A DNA stretch of 64,000 nucleotides from Aeropyrum sp. (GTDB lineage Archaea; Thermoproteota; Thermoprotei_A; Sulfolobales; Acidilobaceae): assembly GCA_015523465.1 (NCBI GenBank), contig WAKF01000077.1, positions 1 to 64,000 of the forward strand, written 5' to 3'. A program made the position numbers and the translations under genes. The notes under the pieces are model-generated. The model made no database searches, had not been told where the DNA came from, and worked only from the letters and a program-made list of their open reading frames with translations. Below are positions 41,606 to 50,527 of this stretch, in pieces. Each line of letters opens with the position of its first letter. Position 1 is the first letter of the stretch.

Positions 41606-42919
41606 GTGGGTGGAGTAGCCGGGGCCGGTGGCACGAGCTATGACGTAGCCGTAGTCGGCGGGGGGCCTGGAGGCCTTACTGCGGCTTACCTGCTAGCCAA
41701 GTCAGGGTTTAAGGTTATAGTGCTTGAGAGGGGTCGCGAGCCCGGGGCTAAGTCCCTCTTTGGAGGAAAGGTTTATGCAGCTCCTCTCAGGGAAGTGTGG
41801 CCTAGACTCGACAAAGAGGCTCCCGTTCATAGGTGGGTGGGTGTTGAGAGGTTTAGCGTGTCATGGCAGGGTAGGGTTGTGACGCTAGAATATAGGCTTG
41901 GTAGGAGGGTTGCCTTCACCACCCACCTACCAGAGCTTGTAAAGTGGATGGCTCGGAAGGCTGAAGAGTCTGGTGCTCTCGTGGTAGACGAGGTCGTGGT
42001 AGACGAGATCCTTGTTAAGGATGGGAAGGTGGTGGGGGTTAGGAGCGGAAGCGACGAAGTACATGCTAAGGTAGTAGTGGACGCTGAGGGAGTAAATAGG
42101 CTGCTCCTCGAGAAGCTGGGGCTAGCCGGTCCCCCCGACCCTCGTAGGCTCGCTCTGGGAGTTAAAGAGGTTCTTAGGATGAAGCCTGATGCTATAGAGG
42201 CATCTTTCGGGCTAGGTAAGGGTGAGGGCCTTGCCTGGCTTGTACTGGGGGACGTGACTCAGGGGCTCCCTGGAGGAGGCTTCATATATACCATGAAGGA
42301 TACTGTTAGCGTTGGGATCGTGCTGAGGGTTGCCAATGCGGCCGAGGCGGCTGAGAAGGGCTTGTTGAGGGAACATGTTTACAAGCTGGTCGAGTCATTC
42401 AGGCTACACCCCTACTTCTCAAGGCTATGGGGGGATGCTGATGTTGCCGAGTATGGTGCTAGGCTGGCGATCGAAGGTGGTCTGGGCTACATGCCTAGAA
42501 GGCTTGTAGCCGATGGACTGGTTGTAGTGGGTGATGCTGCAGGGCTTCTACTCAACACTGGTTACACGATCAGGGGTGTAGACTTCGCTGTGGCTAGCGG
42601 GAGGATGGCGGCTGAAGCCATAGCCAGAGCCCTCGAGCTGGGTGACACCTCCGCTGAGACGCTTAGAGACTATGAGGCTAGGCTTAAGTCTAGCTTCGTG
42701 TACAAGGAGCTTGTGAGGCACAAGTCCATAGAGGATGTGATGTCAGACCCCTGGTTCTTCTCTAAGCTTCCAGCCATCCTAGTCGACGCACTCTCACAGA
42801 TGTTCGAGGCTGACTATGAGGAGCCTACACCGCTAGAGGCTATTCTAGAGGCTGGTAGGAAGCATAAAGCCCCCCTGCTCCTACTACTAGCTAAGATGCT
42901 AAAGCTGGCAGAGGTCTAG
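41606..42919 (+). CDS. fixC: ETF:quinone oxidoreductase-like flavoprotein FixC
   Basis: The 437-residue geranylgeranyl-reductase-type flavoprotein has the FAD-binding YDVAVVGGGPGGLTAAYLLAKSG, VVLERG-type IVLERGREPGAKSLFGGKVY, and the second FAD-binding motif VVVGDAAGLLLNTGYTIRGVDFAVASG. In FixABCX complexes FixC takes electrons from ETF and passes them through FixX to quinone. It follows etfA by 13 nt from a GTG start, so etfB-etfA-fixC form one operon. The matching FixX ferredoxin is at 5.1 kb. No other redox centre is seen in the protein. Confidence 0.9.
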   Translation: MGGVAGAGGTSYDVAVVGGGPGGLTAAYLLAKSGFKVIVLERGREPGAKSLFGGKVYAAPLREVWPRLDKEAPVHRWVGVERFSVSWQGRVVTLEYRLGRRVAFTTHLPELVKWMARKAEESGALVVDEVVVDEILVKDGKVVGVRSGSDEVHAKVVVDAEGVNRLLLEKLGLAGPPDPRRLALGVKEVLRMKPDAIEASFGLGKGEGLAWLVLGDVTQGLPGGGFIYTMKDTVSVGIVLRVANAAEAAEKGLLREHVYKLVESFRLHPYFSRLWGDADVAEYGARLAIEGGLGYMPRRLVADGLVVVGDAAGLLLNTGYTIRGVDFAVASGRMAAEAIARALELGDTSAETLRDYEARLKSSFVYKELVRHKSIEDVMSDPWFFSKLPAILVDALSQMFEADYEEPTPLEAILEAGRKHKAPLLLLLAKMLKLAEV

Positions 42920-42980
42920 TCGCTCCAACGCAGCCAGAATAACAACCTTAACCACTAACCAATATTCTCGGTGGAGGATA

Positions 42981-44123
42981 GTGGCTAAGCTCCTAATGAT
43001 CCCAGGCCCTACACCAGTAGCCCCTGAGGTCCTACTCTCCTCCGCAGCTCCAGTAATCTCCCACACCTCACCCGAGTTCGACGAGATACACTCCGACGCC
43101 CTAAGGATGCTAGCGAAGGTGTTCGAGACCAAAGGGCCGATAGTCTTGCTACCCGGCAGTGGTAGCCTAGCTATGGAGTTCGCTTCTAGGAGTATAGTTG
43201 AAGAGAGGGGCGAGAAGGCCCTGGTATTAAAGGCCGGGTACTTTGGAGGCTACCTAGAGAAGGCTCTCAGGGCTGCGGGGGCCGAGGTTAAAGTGGTGGA
43301 GGCCCCCCTGGGTAGGGGGTTTAGGAGTGAGGACCTAGCGAGAGCTTTGGATGAGAGTGGCGCTAGTATAGTGGCTTTCCAGCACGTAGAGACTAGCACC
43401 TCCGTAGCCAATCCTGTAGGAGAGCTGGCAGGGGAAGCTAAGAGGAAGGGGGCTAAGGTCCTGGTTGACGGAGTTGCATCTATCGGAGGCATGGAGATGA
43501 GGATGGAGGAGTGGGGGGTGGACGTGTGCCTCACCGGAAGCCAGAAGGCCCTATCAACCCCCCCGGGCCTAGCGATCGTAGCCTACTCGTCGAAGGCTAA
43601 ACGCCTCCTAGAGAGGGATGGCGAGGGGCTATACTTCGACTTCAAGGCTGTGGCTAGGGAGATGGAGTCTACGAGGAACTACCACTTCACTCCAGCAGTT
43701 AACCTGGTTATTGCCCTCAGGGAGAGCCTTCGCAGGATCCTCTCGGAGGGGCTTGCCGAGAGGTATAGGAGGCATAAGGTCCTAGCGAGGGCTGTGCAAG
43801 CCGGCGTCGAGGCCCTGGGCCTCAAGATCGTGGCTGAAGAAGGGTTCCGGGCCGACACAGTAACAGCTATATGGCTCCCCGAGGGGATACAGTGGCCTAA
43901 GCTATACGCTGAAATGAAGGCTCGCGGAGTAGAGATAGCTGGAGGCTTAGGGGAGCTTAAGGGTAGGATCTTCAGGATAGGCCACATGGGCGAGGTCGAC
44001 GCAAACGACGTGACAGCCACCCTCGCAGCCCTCGAGCGGAGCCTGAGAAGGCAAGGGTACAAGGTCGAGCTTGGAGTCGGCGTTAAGGCAGCGCAGGAAG
44101 TACTCGCCGAGGAGGGTTTCTAG
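42981..44123 (+). CDS. Class V aminotransferase (alanine-glyoxylate/serine-pyruvate type)
   Basis: The 380-residue PLP enzyme begins with LLMIPGPTPVAPEVL and keeps FQHVETSTSVANPVGEL, the aspartate in LVDGVASIGGMEM and the PLP lysine in CLTGSQKALSTPPGLA. Such enzymes transfer amino groups between alanine or serine and glyoxylate or hydroxypyruvate. The substrate cannot be fixed from sequence. It begins at GTG 42981 about 60 bp after fixC and could be co-transcribed. Its stop overlaps the end of the convergent upp gene by 4 nt. Confidence 0.9.
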   Translation: MAKLLMIPGPTPVAPEVLLSSAAPVISHTSPEFDEIHSDALRMLAKVFETKGPIVLLPGSGSLAMEFASRSIVEERGEKALVLKAGYFGGYLEKALRAAGAEVKVVEAPLGRGFRSEDLARALDESGASIVAFQHVETSTSVANPVGELAGEAKRKGAKVLVDGVASIGGMEMRMEEWGVDVCLTGSQKALSTPPGLAIVAYSSKAKRLLERDGEGLYFDFKAVAREMESTRNYHFTPAVNLVIALRESLRRILSEGLAERYRRHKVLARAVQAGVEALGLKIVAEEGFRADTVTAIWLPEGIQWPKLYAEMKARGVEIAGGLGELKGRIFRIGHMGEVDANDVTATLAALERSLRRQGYKVELGVGVKAAQEVLAEEGF

Positions 44124-44761
44124 TCGCCTAATGCCCTATCACCGGCATCCCCTAACCCTGGTACTATGAAGAACTTTTTATTAAGCTCCGGGTCGACGGC
44201 GAGAGTGTAGACTGGCACGTCAGGGTGCACGGCCCAAAGCCTTTCAAGGCCCTGTCTAGCGGCTATCACAGAAGCCACTATAACCTTCCTAGCACCTCTA
44301 GCCTTGGCTATATCGACAGAAGCCACTGCGGTACCCCCCGTAGCCAGCATAGGGTCGGCTATGACCGTGAGCCCATCAAGCTTCTCGGGTAGACGGACAT
44401 AGTAGACCTCAACCCTGACATTCTCCCCCTCTTCAACCCTCCTAGCCGCTATCAAGCCTATCCTGGCGAAGGGGAGTGCCTCGACTATGCCTTCAACTAA
44501 GGGTATGCTAGCCCCCAGAACCCCCACTACGTGTAGGTCCTCCCCCGGCTCCAGCTCTACAGCCTTAGCTTCAAGGGGGGTTGTTACCTCAACATCACGC
44601 CACTCAAGCTCTCGGGATATGTAGGCTCCTAGGAGTAATCCGGCAGCCCTTAAAGAGCTACGAAACTCCACGTAGCCGGTACTCTTATCCCTTAACCGTC
44701 TGAGAATATACCTTGCAAGGGGTAGGGAGTCGCCTAGGACCTCCAGCTTGCCTCCCATCAC
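44120..44761 (-). CDS. upp: Uracil phosphoribosyltransferase
   Basis: The 213-residue salvage enzyme makes UMP from uracil and PRPP. The PRPP-binding loop is VIADPMLATGGTAVASV, and the C-terminal uracil-binding block reads FIVPGLGDAGDRALGD, where family members read YIVPGLGDAGDR. The N-terminus has the dimer arm with RDKSTGYVEFRSSLRAAG. The start may be GTG 44761 or ATG 44758. The gene follows the E2 gene by 38 nt on the same strand, so it may be read from the dehydrogenase operon, though no functional link is obvious. Confidence 0.95.
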   Translation of the reverse strand: MMGGKLEVLGDSLPLARYILRRLRDKSTGYVEFRSSLRAAGLLLGAYISRELEWRDVEVTTPLEAKAVELEPGEDLHVVGVLGASIPLVEGIVEALPFARIGLIAARRVEEGENVRVEVYYVRLPEKLDGLTVIADPMLATGGTAVASVDIAKARGARKVIVASVIAARQGLERLWAVHPDVPVYTLAVDPELNKKFFIVPGLGDAGDRALGD

Positions 44762-44799
44762 GGAGCCTCAAAAAGGGTGTTATGGCTGGAGGGTTTAGC

Positions 44800-46071
44800 T
44801 TATTCGAACTCCTCCTCCGAGGCGAATATGAGGGCTGGGTTTTCGAGCATCCTCTTAACCTCTACGAGGAACCTAGCAGCGTATCCGCCCTCTATAACTC
44901 TATGGTCGAAGCTTAGCGATATGTAAGCAAGCCTCCTAGGCTTAAGCTCCCCCTCGACGAAGACCGGCTTCTCAACGGCCCTGTGTATCCCTAGTATGGC
45001 TACGTTTGGCGGGTAGATTACGGGGAAGCCTAGGACACTCCCTATGCTACCCACGTTAGTCACCGTGAACGTGGCCCCCGTCACGTCGTCTGTGGAGAGC
45101 TTCATCTCCCGAGCCTTACTCGCAAGTTCCTCAAGATCCCTAGCTATCCTGAAGAGCCCCTTCCTATCAACATCCTTAATGACGGGTACGACAAGCCCAT
45201 GAGGAGTGTCAACGGCTATTCCAAGGTTAACCCTCTTCTTAACAACAATCTCCATCCTCTCCTCGTCTAGCTCAGAGTTCATCAAGGGATACTTCTTCAA
45301 CGCCCGGGCCACAGCCTTCAGTATGAACGGTAGTATAGTTAGCCTTACACCCTTAGACTCAGCCTCCCTCCTAAGACTCTCCCTAAGCCTGAAAAGCTCT
45401 GTCAAGTCAACCTCCTCGGCTAGATAAGCGTGTGGTATCCTAGACTTAGACTCGCTCATCGTCTTAGCCATGATCCTCTTAATCCCCCTAAGAGGCACCC
45501 TCTCCTCCTCTACAGCCTCAACCTTAACAGCCGGAGGCTGAGGTTGCGGTGGTGGAGGCGCCTTCAGCTTCTCAGCAGCCCTCCTAACGTCCTCCTCAGT
45601 TATAGCCCCCCGGGGCCCGGTACCCTCTATCTCCTCTAGCTTAACGCCTAGCTGCCTGGCAAGCTTCCTCACTCTCGGGGGCGCCCTTATGAGTCTTCTC
45701 GGCCTCCTCACAGCTACTGCTTCTAGTCGGGCTTCAGCCCTAGCTGGAGCTTCCTTCGCCTCCGAAGGCTTAGCTTCAGGCTTCTCTTCTCTAGCGGGTA
45801 CGGGTGCTTCTTCTTCAACCTCGATCTCTACGAAGGGCTGCCCTACTTGGACTACGTCTCCGGGCTTCGCTAGGAGTTTCACTACCCTTCCCGTGTATGG
45901 CGAGGGGATCTCCATCGTGGCCTTGGCGGTTAAGACTTTAACCATAGGCTGGAACTGCTTTATCCTGTCGCCCTCCTTGACGAGCCACTCTACAATCTCA
46001 GCCTCGGCAAGCCCCTCCCCAAGGTCGGGTAGCTTGACCTGTATGACCCTACCCACACTAGTCACCCCCAC
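44800..46071 (-). CDS. 2-oxoacid dehydrogenase E2 (dihydrolipoamide acyltransferase)
   Basis: The 423-residue E2 has three domains. The lipoyl domain is about 10-85 (KLPDLGEGLAEAEIVEWLV, lipoyl lysine 50 in LTAKATMEIPSPYTG). The E1/E3-binding domain is about 128-165 (APPRVRKLARQLGVKLEEIEGTGPRGAITEEDV), set between Ala/Pro/Glu linkers. The catalytic domain is about 190-423. Two residues are unusual. The lipoyl lysine is preceded by Ala where Asp is normal (DKA). The active-site block reads SFDHRVIEGGYAARF, with Glu in place of the usual Asp of HRxxDG. It is the last gene of the E1alpha-E1beta-E2 operon. Its acyl group may be acetyl or branched. Confidence 0.92.
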   Translation of the reverse strand: MGVTSVGRVIQVKLPDLGEGLAEAEIVEWLVKEGDRIKQFQPMVKVLTAKATMEIPSPYTGRVVKLLAKPGDVVQVGQPFVEIEVEEEAPVPAREEKPEAKPSEAKEAPARAEARLEAVAVRRPRRLIRAPPRVRKLARQLGVKLEEIEGTGPRGAITEEDVRRAAEKLKAPPPPQPQPPAVKVEAVEEERVPLRGIKRIMAKTMSESKSRIPHAYLAEEVDLTELFRLRESLRREAESKGVRLTILPFILKAVARALKKYPLMNSELDEERMEIVVKKRVNLGIAVDTPHGLVVPVIKDVDRKGLFRIARDLEELASKAREMKLSTDDVTGATFTVTNVGSIGSVLGFPVIYPPNVAILGIHRAVEKPVFVEGELKPRRLAYISLSFDHRVIEGGYAARFLVEVKRMLENPALIFASEEEFE

Positions 46072-46077
46072 AAGCTG

Positions 46078-47064
46078 CTACCACTCCATAACCTCCATGA
46101 GGGCCCTGTAGATCCTGGCTACGTTGGGCATATAGAGCTTCTCGTGTACCAAGGGGAATGGAGTGTCGTAGCTTGCAACCCTCTTCACAGGCCCCCTCAG
46201 AAGGTCTATATGGTTCTCCGCTATGTAAGCTGAGATCTCGGCTCCGGGCCCGAGGGTCTTCCAGGCCTCATGCACTATAACTAACCTTCCGGTCTTCTCT
46301 AGGCTCGAGACCACTAGGTCCTTATCCCAGGGAAAGAGGGTCCTGAGGTCTATTATCTCGACACTCCATCCACGCCTCTTCTCGGCTAGCTCTGCGGCCT
46401 TCTCAGCAACATAGACCATCGCACCCCAAGTCACCAGGGTCACGTCGTCGCCCTCCCTCACGACCCTACCCTTGCCTAGAGGTATTGTGTAGTCGTCCTC
46501 AGGCACTTCCTCCCTCACGGTCCTATAGACGCTCTTCGGCTCGAGAAATATGACTGCGTCGTCAACCCTAATAGACTCCTTAAGCAGCCCCTTAGCGTCG
46601 TAGGGCCTGGAGGGCATGACCACATAGAGCCCCGGAGTGTGTATGAAGTACGCCTCGTTGCTCTGGCTATGATGCATCCCGCCCCTAATGCCGCCGCAGC
46701 ATGGCCCCCTTATCACTAGGGGCACCTTATACATGCCAGCGCTCCTAAACCGCATCCACGCGGCATTGTTCACTATCTGGTCGAAGGCCTCGTATATGAA
46801 GTCTATGAACTGTATTTCTGCTACAGGCCTCAACCCGTACATGGCCATGCCTATAGCCACGCCAACTATACCCATCTCGGTGAGCGGTGTATCTATAACC
46901 CTCTCTTCCCCGAACTCCTCTATAAGCCCCTCAGTTACAAGGAAAACCCCGCCCATCCTTCCCACATCCTCCCCTAGCACCACTACCCTAGGATCCCTCC
47001 GCATCTCCTCCCGCAGAGCCATGTTTAAGGCTTGAACCATGTTGACCCTAGGCAACACCCCCAC
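46078..47064 (-). CDS. 2-oxoacid dehydrogenase E1 beta subunit
   Basis: The 328-residue subunit matches the transketolase-central and C-terminal domains: VNMVQALNMALREEMRRDPRVVVLGEDVGRMGGVF, DTPLTEMGIVGVAIGMAMYGLRPVAEIQFIDF, SQSNEAYFIHTPGLYVVMPSRPYDAKGLLKESIR and VVHEAWKTLGPGAEISAY. With E1 alpha it decarboxylates a 2-oxoacid on thiamine diphosphate and passes the acyl to E2 lipoate. ATG 47040 (MVQALNM) is as likely a start as GTG 47064. It is 9 nt after the E1 alpha stop and 6 nt before E2. Confidence 0.94.
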   Translation of the reverse strand: MGVLPRVNMVQALNMALREEMRRDPRVVVLGEDVGRMGGVFLVTEGLIEEFGEERVIDTPLTEMGIVGVAIGMAMYGLRPVAEIQFIDFIYEAFDQIVNNAAWMRFRSAGMYKVPLVIRGPCCGGIRGGMHHSQSNEAYFIHTPGLYVVMPSRPYDAKGLLKESIRVDDAVIFLEPKSVYRTVREEVPEDDYTIPLGKGRVVREGDDVTLVTWGAMVYVAEKAAELAEKRRGWSVEIIDLRTLFPWDKDLVVSSLEKTGRLVIVHEAWKTLGPGAEISAYIAENHIDLLRGPVKRVASYDTPFPLVHEKLYMPNVARIYRALMEVMEW

Positions 47065-47073
47065 CCCCAGGGT

Positions 47074-48264
47074 TTACTCTTCAAGCTCTATGCCAAGCTC
47101 CTCAGCTATCTTCAAGCTCTCCTCGAACTCCTTCTTCTCCTCCTCGAGGACCCAAGGAGGCCTCTCATATACGTTCTCGAAGAATACGTCCTTAGGGAGG
47201 CCGGGCTTCTGTAGGACCTTCCTCACTATCTCCTCCACTCTAGAGTCCCACTCCTCCTCAAGCTGTAACGCCTCCTTTTCGGTTAAGACGCCTTGGCTCT
47301 CCAGGAACTTCCTATATCTCCTTAGAGGCTCGTACCTCTCAGCAATCTTAACCTCTTCCTCCCTCCTATACCTCGAGGGGTCGTCTGCCGTCGTGTGGGC
47401 TCCTAGCCTGTAGGTTACTGCTTCTACGAGGGTAGGTCCTTCCCGCCTCCTAGCCCTCTCGATGGCTCTAGAAACTATGCTATATACTGCTAGGACGTCG
47501 TTACCGTCAACCCTGATCCCGGGTACCCCGTAGGCTAGCGCCTTGACGGCGAATGATGGAGCCGCTGTCTGCCTCTTCGTAGGAACGCTTATCGCCCACT
47601 GGTTGTTTTGCAGCACATACACTACTGGAGCCTTAAAGACGCCGGCGAAATTTAGGCCCGTATGGAAGTCTCCCCGGCTGCTAGCTCCGTCGCCGAACAT
47701 GGCGACGACTACAGTGTCATGACCTAGTATCTTAGCGGCTATAGCGGCCCCCGTTGCCAGGGGGATCTGGTTGCCTACGGGCACGGGGGCAGGGACTATA
47801 TTGTACTTCCTGTTACCGTATATAGCGAAGTCGCTACCCTTTAGAGGGTCGTCTATAGTATTCATAGCCCTATCAAGGATCTCCTCTTCACTCATGCCTC
47901 TAACAATGTAGGCGCCAAGCTCCCTATAGCTCGGGAAGAGCCAGTCGTGGGGCTTCATAGGCTTCGCTGTGCCTACAGCCGTCGCTTCTTGCCCCCTATT
48001 TGGTGCATGAAGGGCCACTTTACCCATCCTCTGTAGCTTAAGGAGCCAGCCGTCTAGAACCCGGGCTCTCACCATGTACTCGTATATCTCAGCCAACTCC
48101 CTGTTAGTAAGCTTGGGTAATAGGGACTCGTCTACGACCCGCCCCTCCTCGTCTATAGCCCTCTTAAACCCCAGAGCCTCCCTTAGCATGCCGCTATACT
48201 CTTCCAAGACCCTGGGGGGGAGAGGCTTGAATGGGAGGTCTACATCGCCTAGAAGCGAGGTCAC
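47074..48264 (-). CDS. 2-oxoacid dehydrogenase E1 alpha subunit
   Basis: The 396-residue subunit has the thiamine diphosphate motif VVAMFGDGASSRGDFHTGLNFAGVFKAPVVYVLQNN and the phosphorylation-loop region AHTTADDPSRYR. The GRGQEATAVGTA-type opening is NRGQEATAVGTAKPMKPHDWLFPSYREL. The likely substrates are pyruvate or branched 2-oxoacids. No E3 (dihydrolipoamide dehydrogenase) or lipoate-attachment gene is in the window. GTG 48264 lies behind TGAGGGGGCC. Upstream a GGGGCG/CGCCCC palindrome and TATA boxes are shared with the divergent translin gene. Confidence 0.93.
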   Translation of the reverse strand: MTSLLGDVDLPFKPLPPRVLEEYSGMLREALGFKRAIDEEGRVVDESLLPKLTNRELAEIYEYMVRARVLDGWLLKLQRMGKVALHAPNRGQEATAVGTAKPMKPHDWLFPSYRELGAYIVRGMSEEEILDRAMNTIDDPLKGSDFAIYGNRKYNIVPAPVPVGNQIPLATGAAIAAKILGHDTVVVAMFGDGASSRGDFHTGLNFAGVFKAPVVYVLQNNQWAISVPTKRQTAAPSFAVKALAYGVPGIRVDGNDVLAVYSIVSRAIERARRREGPTLVEAVTYRLGAHTTADDPSRYRREEEVKIAERYEPLRRYRKFLESQGVLTEKEALQLEEEWDSRVEEIVRKVLQKPGLPKDVFFENVYERPPWVLEEEKKEFEESLKIAEELGIELEE

Positions 48265-48305
48265 AGGGCCCCCTCAATATCTGCTATAAGGGAGGGTCTA
48301 TAAAT

Positions 48306-48321
48306 GGGGCGTGATCGCCCC
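48306..48321. promoter_or_regulatory. Palindrome GGGGCGTGATCGCCCC between divergent promoters
   Basis: This perfect 6-4-6 inverted repeat sits between two TATA-like elements, TCTATAAATGG and CCTATAAATTC, that point to the E1 alpha operon and the translin gene. It is a good operator candidate for either. Confidence 0.4.
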
Positions 48322-48340
48322 CTATAAATTCCCGGTGTCC

Positions 48341-49018
48341 ATGATGGGCCTAGAGGAAGTTAAGCCTGCATTCAACCGGGACCTACTTAGGAGGGTTATC
48401 CGGGAGGCCGACGCCTGGCTCTCCGAGAGAGATAAGGTTAGGGAGGAAGCTATCAGGATCGCCAGGGACGTTAACAGGTACTCCGGCTGGGCTGTTACAG
48501 CGGTGCATAAGGGAGACTTTGACGAGGCACTCTCACACCTCTCCAAGGCCTCGGAGGCGGCTAAGAGACTCTTAGAACTCGTCTCTCCCTACCCGGAGCT
48601 AGCTAATGCGGGCTTTGCAGCCTCAGCACTAGCTGAATACGCTGAAGCTTCTATCTTTGTCGGTGTTGTGCTAGGCCGGGGACTACCCACGCCGGAGGAC
48701 CTAGGAGTAGGCTACGTAGCCTACCTCCAGGGGCTCGGCGACGCTGTGGGCGAGTTTAGGAGGCTTGCTCTGGAGTTTGCCAGGCGTGGCGAGATAGAGG
48801 TTGCTTGGAGGCTGTTAGAGGCTATGGAAGCCATATACCTAGAGTTAAGGGCCCTAGACTACCCCGAGGCCCTGGCGCCGGGTATAAGGCATAAGGCCGA
48901 CGTAGCTCGGAGGCTGGTAGACGATACCAAAGCCCTCCTCATAGATGTCGAATACGTCTCGAGGCTCCAGGCAGCCCTGAGGGAAGCTGAAAAGAGGGGC
49001 TCGGCTGAAAAAACCTAG
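48341..49018 (+). CDS. Archaeal translin homologue
   Basis: The all-helical protein is about 225 residues from ATG 48341. I place the start there because CTATAAATT lies inside the longer track ORF. Translin-like features are the opening READAWLSERDKVREEAIRIARDVNRYSGWAVTAVHKGD, where bacterial and archaeal translins show a similar first helix and a second with E/R, the AEYAEASIFVGVVL segment, and GVGYVAYLQGLGDAVGEFRRLALEFARRGE. Translin binds single-stranded nucleic acid and with TRAX acts as an RNase; some archaeal relatives have active-site acids. Activity here is not known. Confidence 0.7.
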   Translation: MMGLEEVKPAFNRDLLRRVIREADAWLSERDKVREEAIRIARDVNRYSGWAVTAVHKGDFDEALSHLSKASEAAKRLLELVSPYPELANAGFAASALAEYAEASIFVGVVLGRGLPTPEDLGVGYVAYLQGLGDAVGEFRRLALEFARRGEIEVAWRLLEAMEAIYLELRALDYPEALAPGIRHKADVARRLVDDTKALLIDVEYVSRLQAALREAEKRGSAEKT

Positions 49019-50472
49019 CTTCCCCTGGTGAACGTGATGGCTACAACCTTCACCTCGGTCATCTCCAGCATTGAATCCCTGACTCCCTCCCTCCCGATAC
49101 CGCTCTTCTTAACTCCGCCGAACGGGAGAGAGTCCCACCTTAGCCTTGTAGAGTCGTTGATAATCACGCCTCCAGCCCTAATCTCCCGGGCTAGCTGGAG
49201 CGCTCTCTCCAGGTCCCTAGTGAATATGGCTGCCTGGAGCCCGTACTCAGTGGAGTTAGCCAGCTTTACAGCCTCCTCGTCGCTTGAGACTACAGCTATG
49301 GGGGCTATAGGGCCGAAGACCTCCCTCCTCATAACCTCCATCTCAGGCCCAGCATCTTCCACGACGGTTATCGGGTAGAAGCTCCCCGGAAGCCCAGGCT
49401 TCTCAACGAGCACCCTAACCCTGCCACCCTTCCCCCGGGCATCCTCAACGAACTCGTCAAGCCTCCTCACTGCGTCACCGCTGATCACGGGCCCCACATC
49501 AGTATCCTCGCTTAGGGGGTCGCCTAGCCTCAGCTTGGAGGCTAGCTCCTCGAACAGCCTGACAAACTTATCTGCCACCTTCTCGTGGACTATTATCCTC
49601 TTAGCAGCGTTGCAGTTTTGACCGGCGTACTCGTAGCGGGCCCTTACAGCTATTCTGGCAGCCCTCTCCACGTCTGCATCGTCTAGCACTATCATGGGGT
49701 CTGAGCCCCCCAGCTCCATTATAACCCTCTTCCCCCGGGCTACCGCTGTAGAAGCTATCTTCAAGCCCACCTCGGTGGAGCCCGTGAAGGTTATGAGCCC
49801 TATATCCTCGTTCTCCACAAGCTCACTCCCGATCTCCCCACTAAACCCCGTGACGACTCTGACAGCGTTCTCAGGCAAACCAGCCTCTATGAGAGCCTCC
49901 CTAAGCTTGAGAGCGCTTAGTGGCGTTGCAGCGCTCGGCTTGACCACTACGCTGTTACCAGCAGCTATAGCCGGGGCCACCTTATGGGCCATACTGTTAA
50001 CGGGGAAGTTGAAGGGGAGTATAGCTGCCACCACGCCGATAGGCTCTCTAACAGTCATTACAAGCCTGTTCTCGTTCCCCGGAGGGTACTCGTAGGCGTC
50101 GACCCTGTGAACTCTACCCTCAAGCACTATTGGAGCCTCCTCGGCCGCCTGCCTAAAGACCCTGGAGGCTCGTAGGACCTCCACCCTAGCATCCCTAATA
50201 GGCTTCCCAGCCTCGAGGGCGAGGAGTCTCGCGAACTCCTCCCTCCTCTCGTCAAGTATCTCGGAGACCCTCCTAAGCACCGCAGCCCTCTTATACAGGG
50301 GCATCTTGGAGACTTCCTCAAACCCCTCGACAGCCCTAGAGATCTCCTCCCTCACCTCACCCACAGTCATGGCGGGAACCTTGCCTACGAGCTCGCCCGT
50401 AGCGGGGCTCCTAACCTCTATTACCCTCTCCAAACCGGCGCACCCCAAGATAGGACCTAACCCAGCCCGCAC
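49015..50472 (-). CDS. NAD(P)-dependent aldehyde dehydrogenase
   Basis: The 485-residue ALDH has the cofactor loop ITFTGSTEVGLKIASTAV, the general-base VIMELGGSDPMIVLDDADVE, the catalytic cysteine in YEYAGQNCNAAKRIIVHE and the C-terminal SLPFGGVKKSGIGREG. The neighbourhood does not fix a substrate. The QNCNAAKR block resembles lactaldehyde/succinate-semialdehyde dehydrogenases more than the archaeal GAPN reading that I remember. It overlaps the translin end by 4 nt, convergently. The start may be anywhere in the first 15 codons; LERVIEVRSPATGELVG is where the family begins. Confidence 0.93.
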   Translation of the reverse strand: MRAGLGPILGCAGLERVIEVRSPATGELVGKVPAMTVGEVREEISRAVEGFEEVSKMPLYKRAAVLRRVSEILDERREEFARLLALEAGKPIRDARVEVLRASRVFRQAAEEAPIVLEGRVHRVDAYEYPPGNENRLVMTVREPIGVVAAILPFNFPVNSMAHKVAPAIAAGNSVVVKPSAATPLSALKLREALIEAGLPENAVRVVTGFSGEIGSELVENEDIGLITFTGSTEVGLKIASTAVARGKRVIMELGGSDPMIVLDDADVERAARIAVRARYEYAGQNCNAAKRIIVHEKVADKFVRLFEELASKLRLGDPLSEDTDVGPVISGDAVRRLDEFVEDARGKGGRVRVLVEKPGLPGSFYPITVVEDAGPEMEVMRREVFGPIAPIAVVSSDEEAVKLANSTEYGLQAAIFTRDLERALQLAREIRAGGVIINDSTRLRWDSLPFGGVKKSGIGREGVRDSMLEMTEVKVVAITFTRGS

Positions 50473-50527
50473 TACCCACTAGATCTAGCTATCCTAGCCT
50501 GCTTTAACACTAGATCAAGGCCCACGT

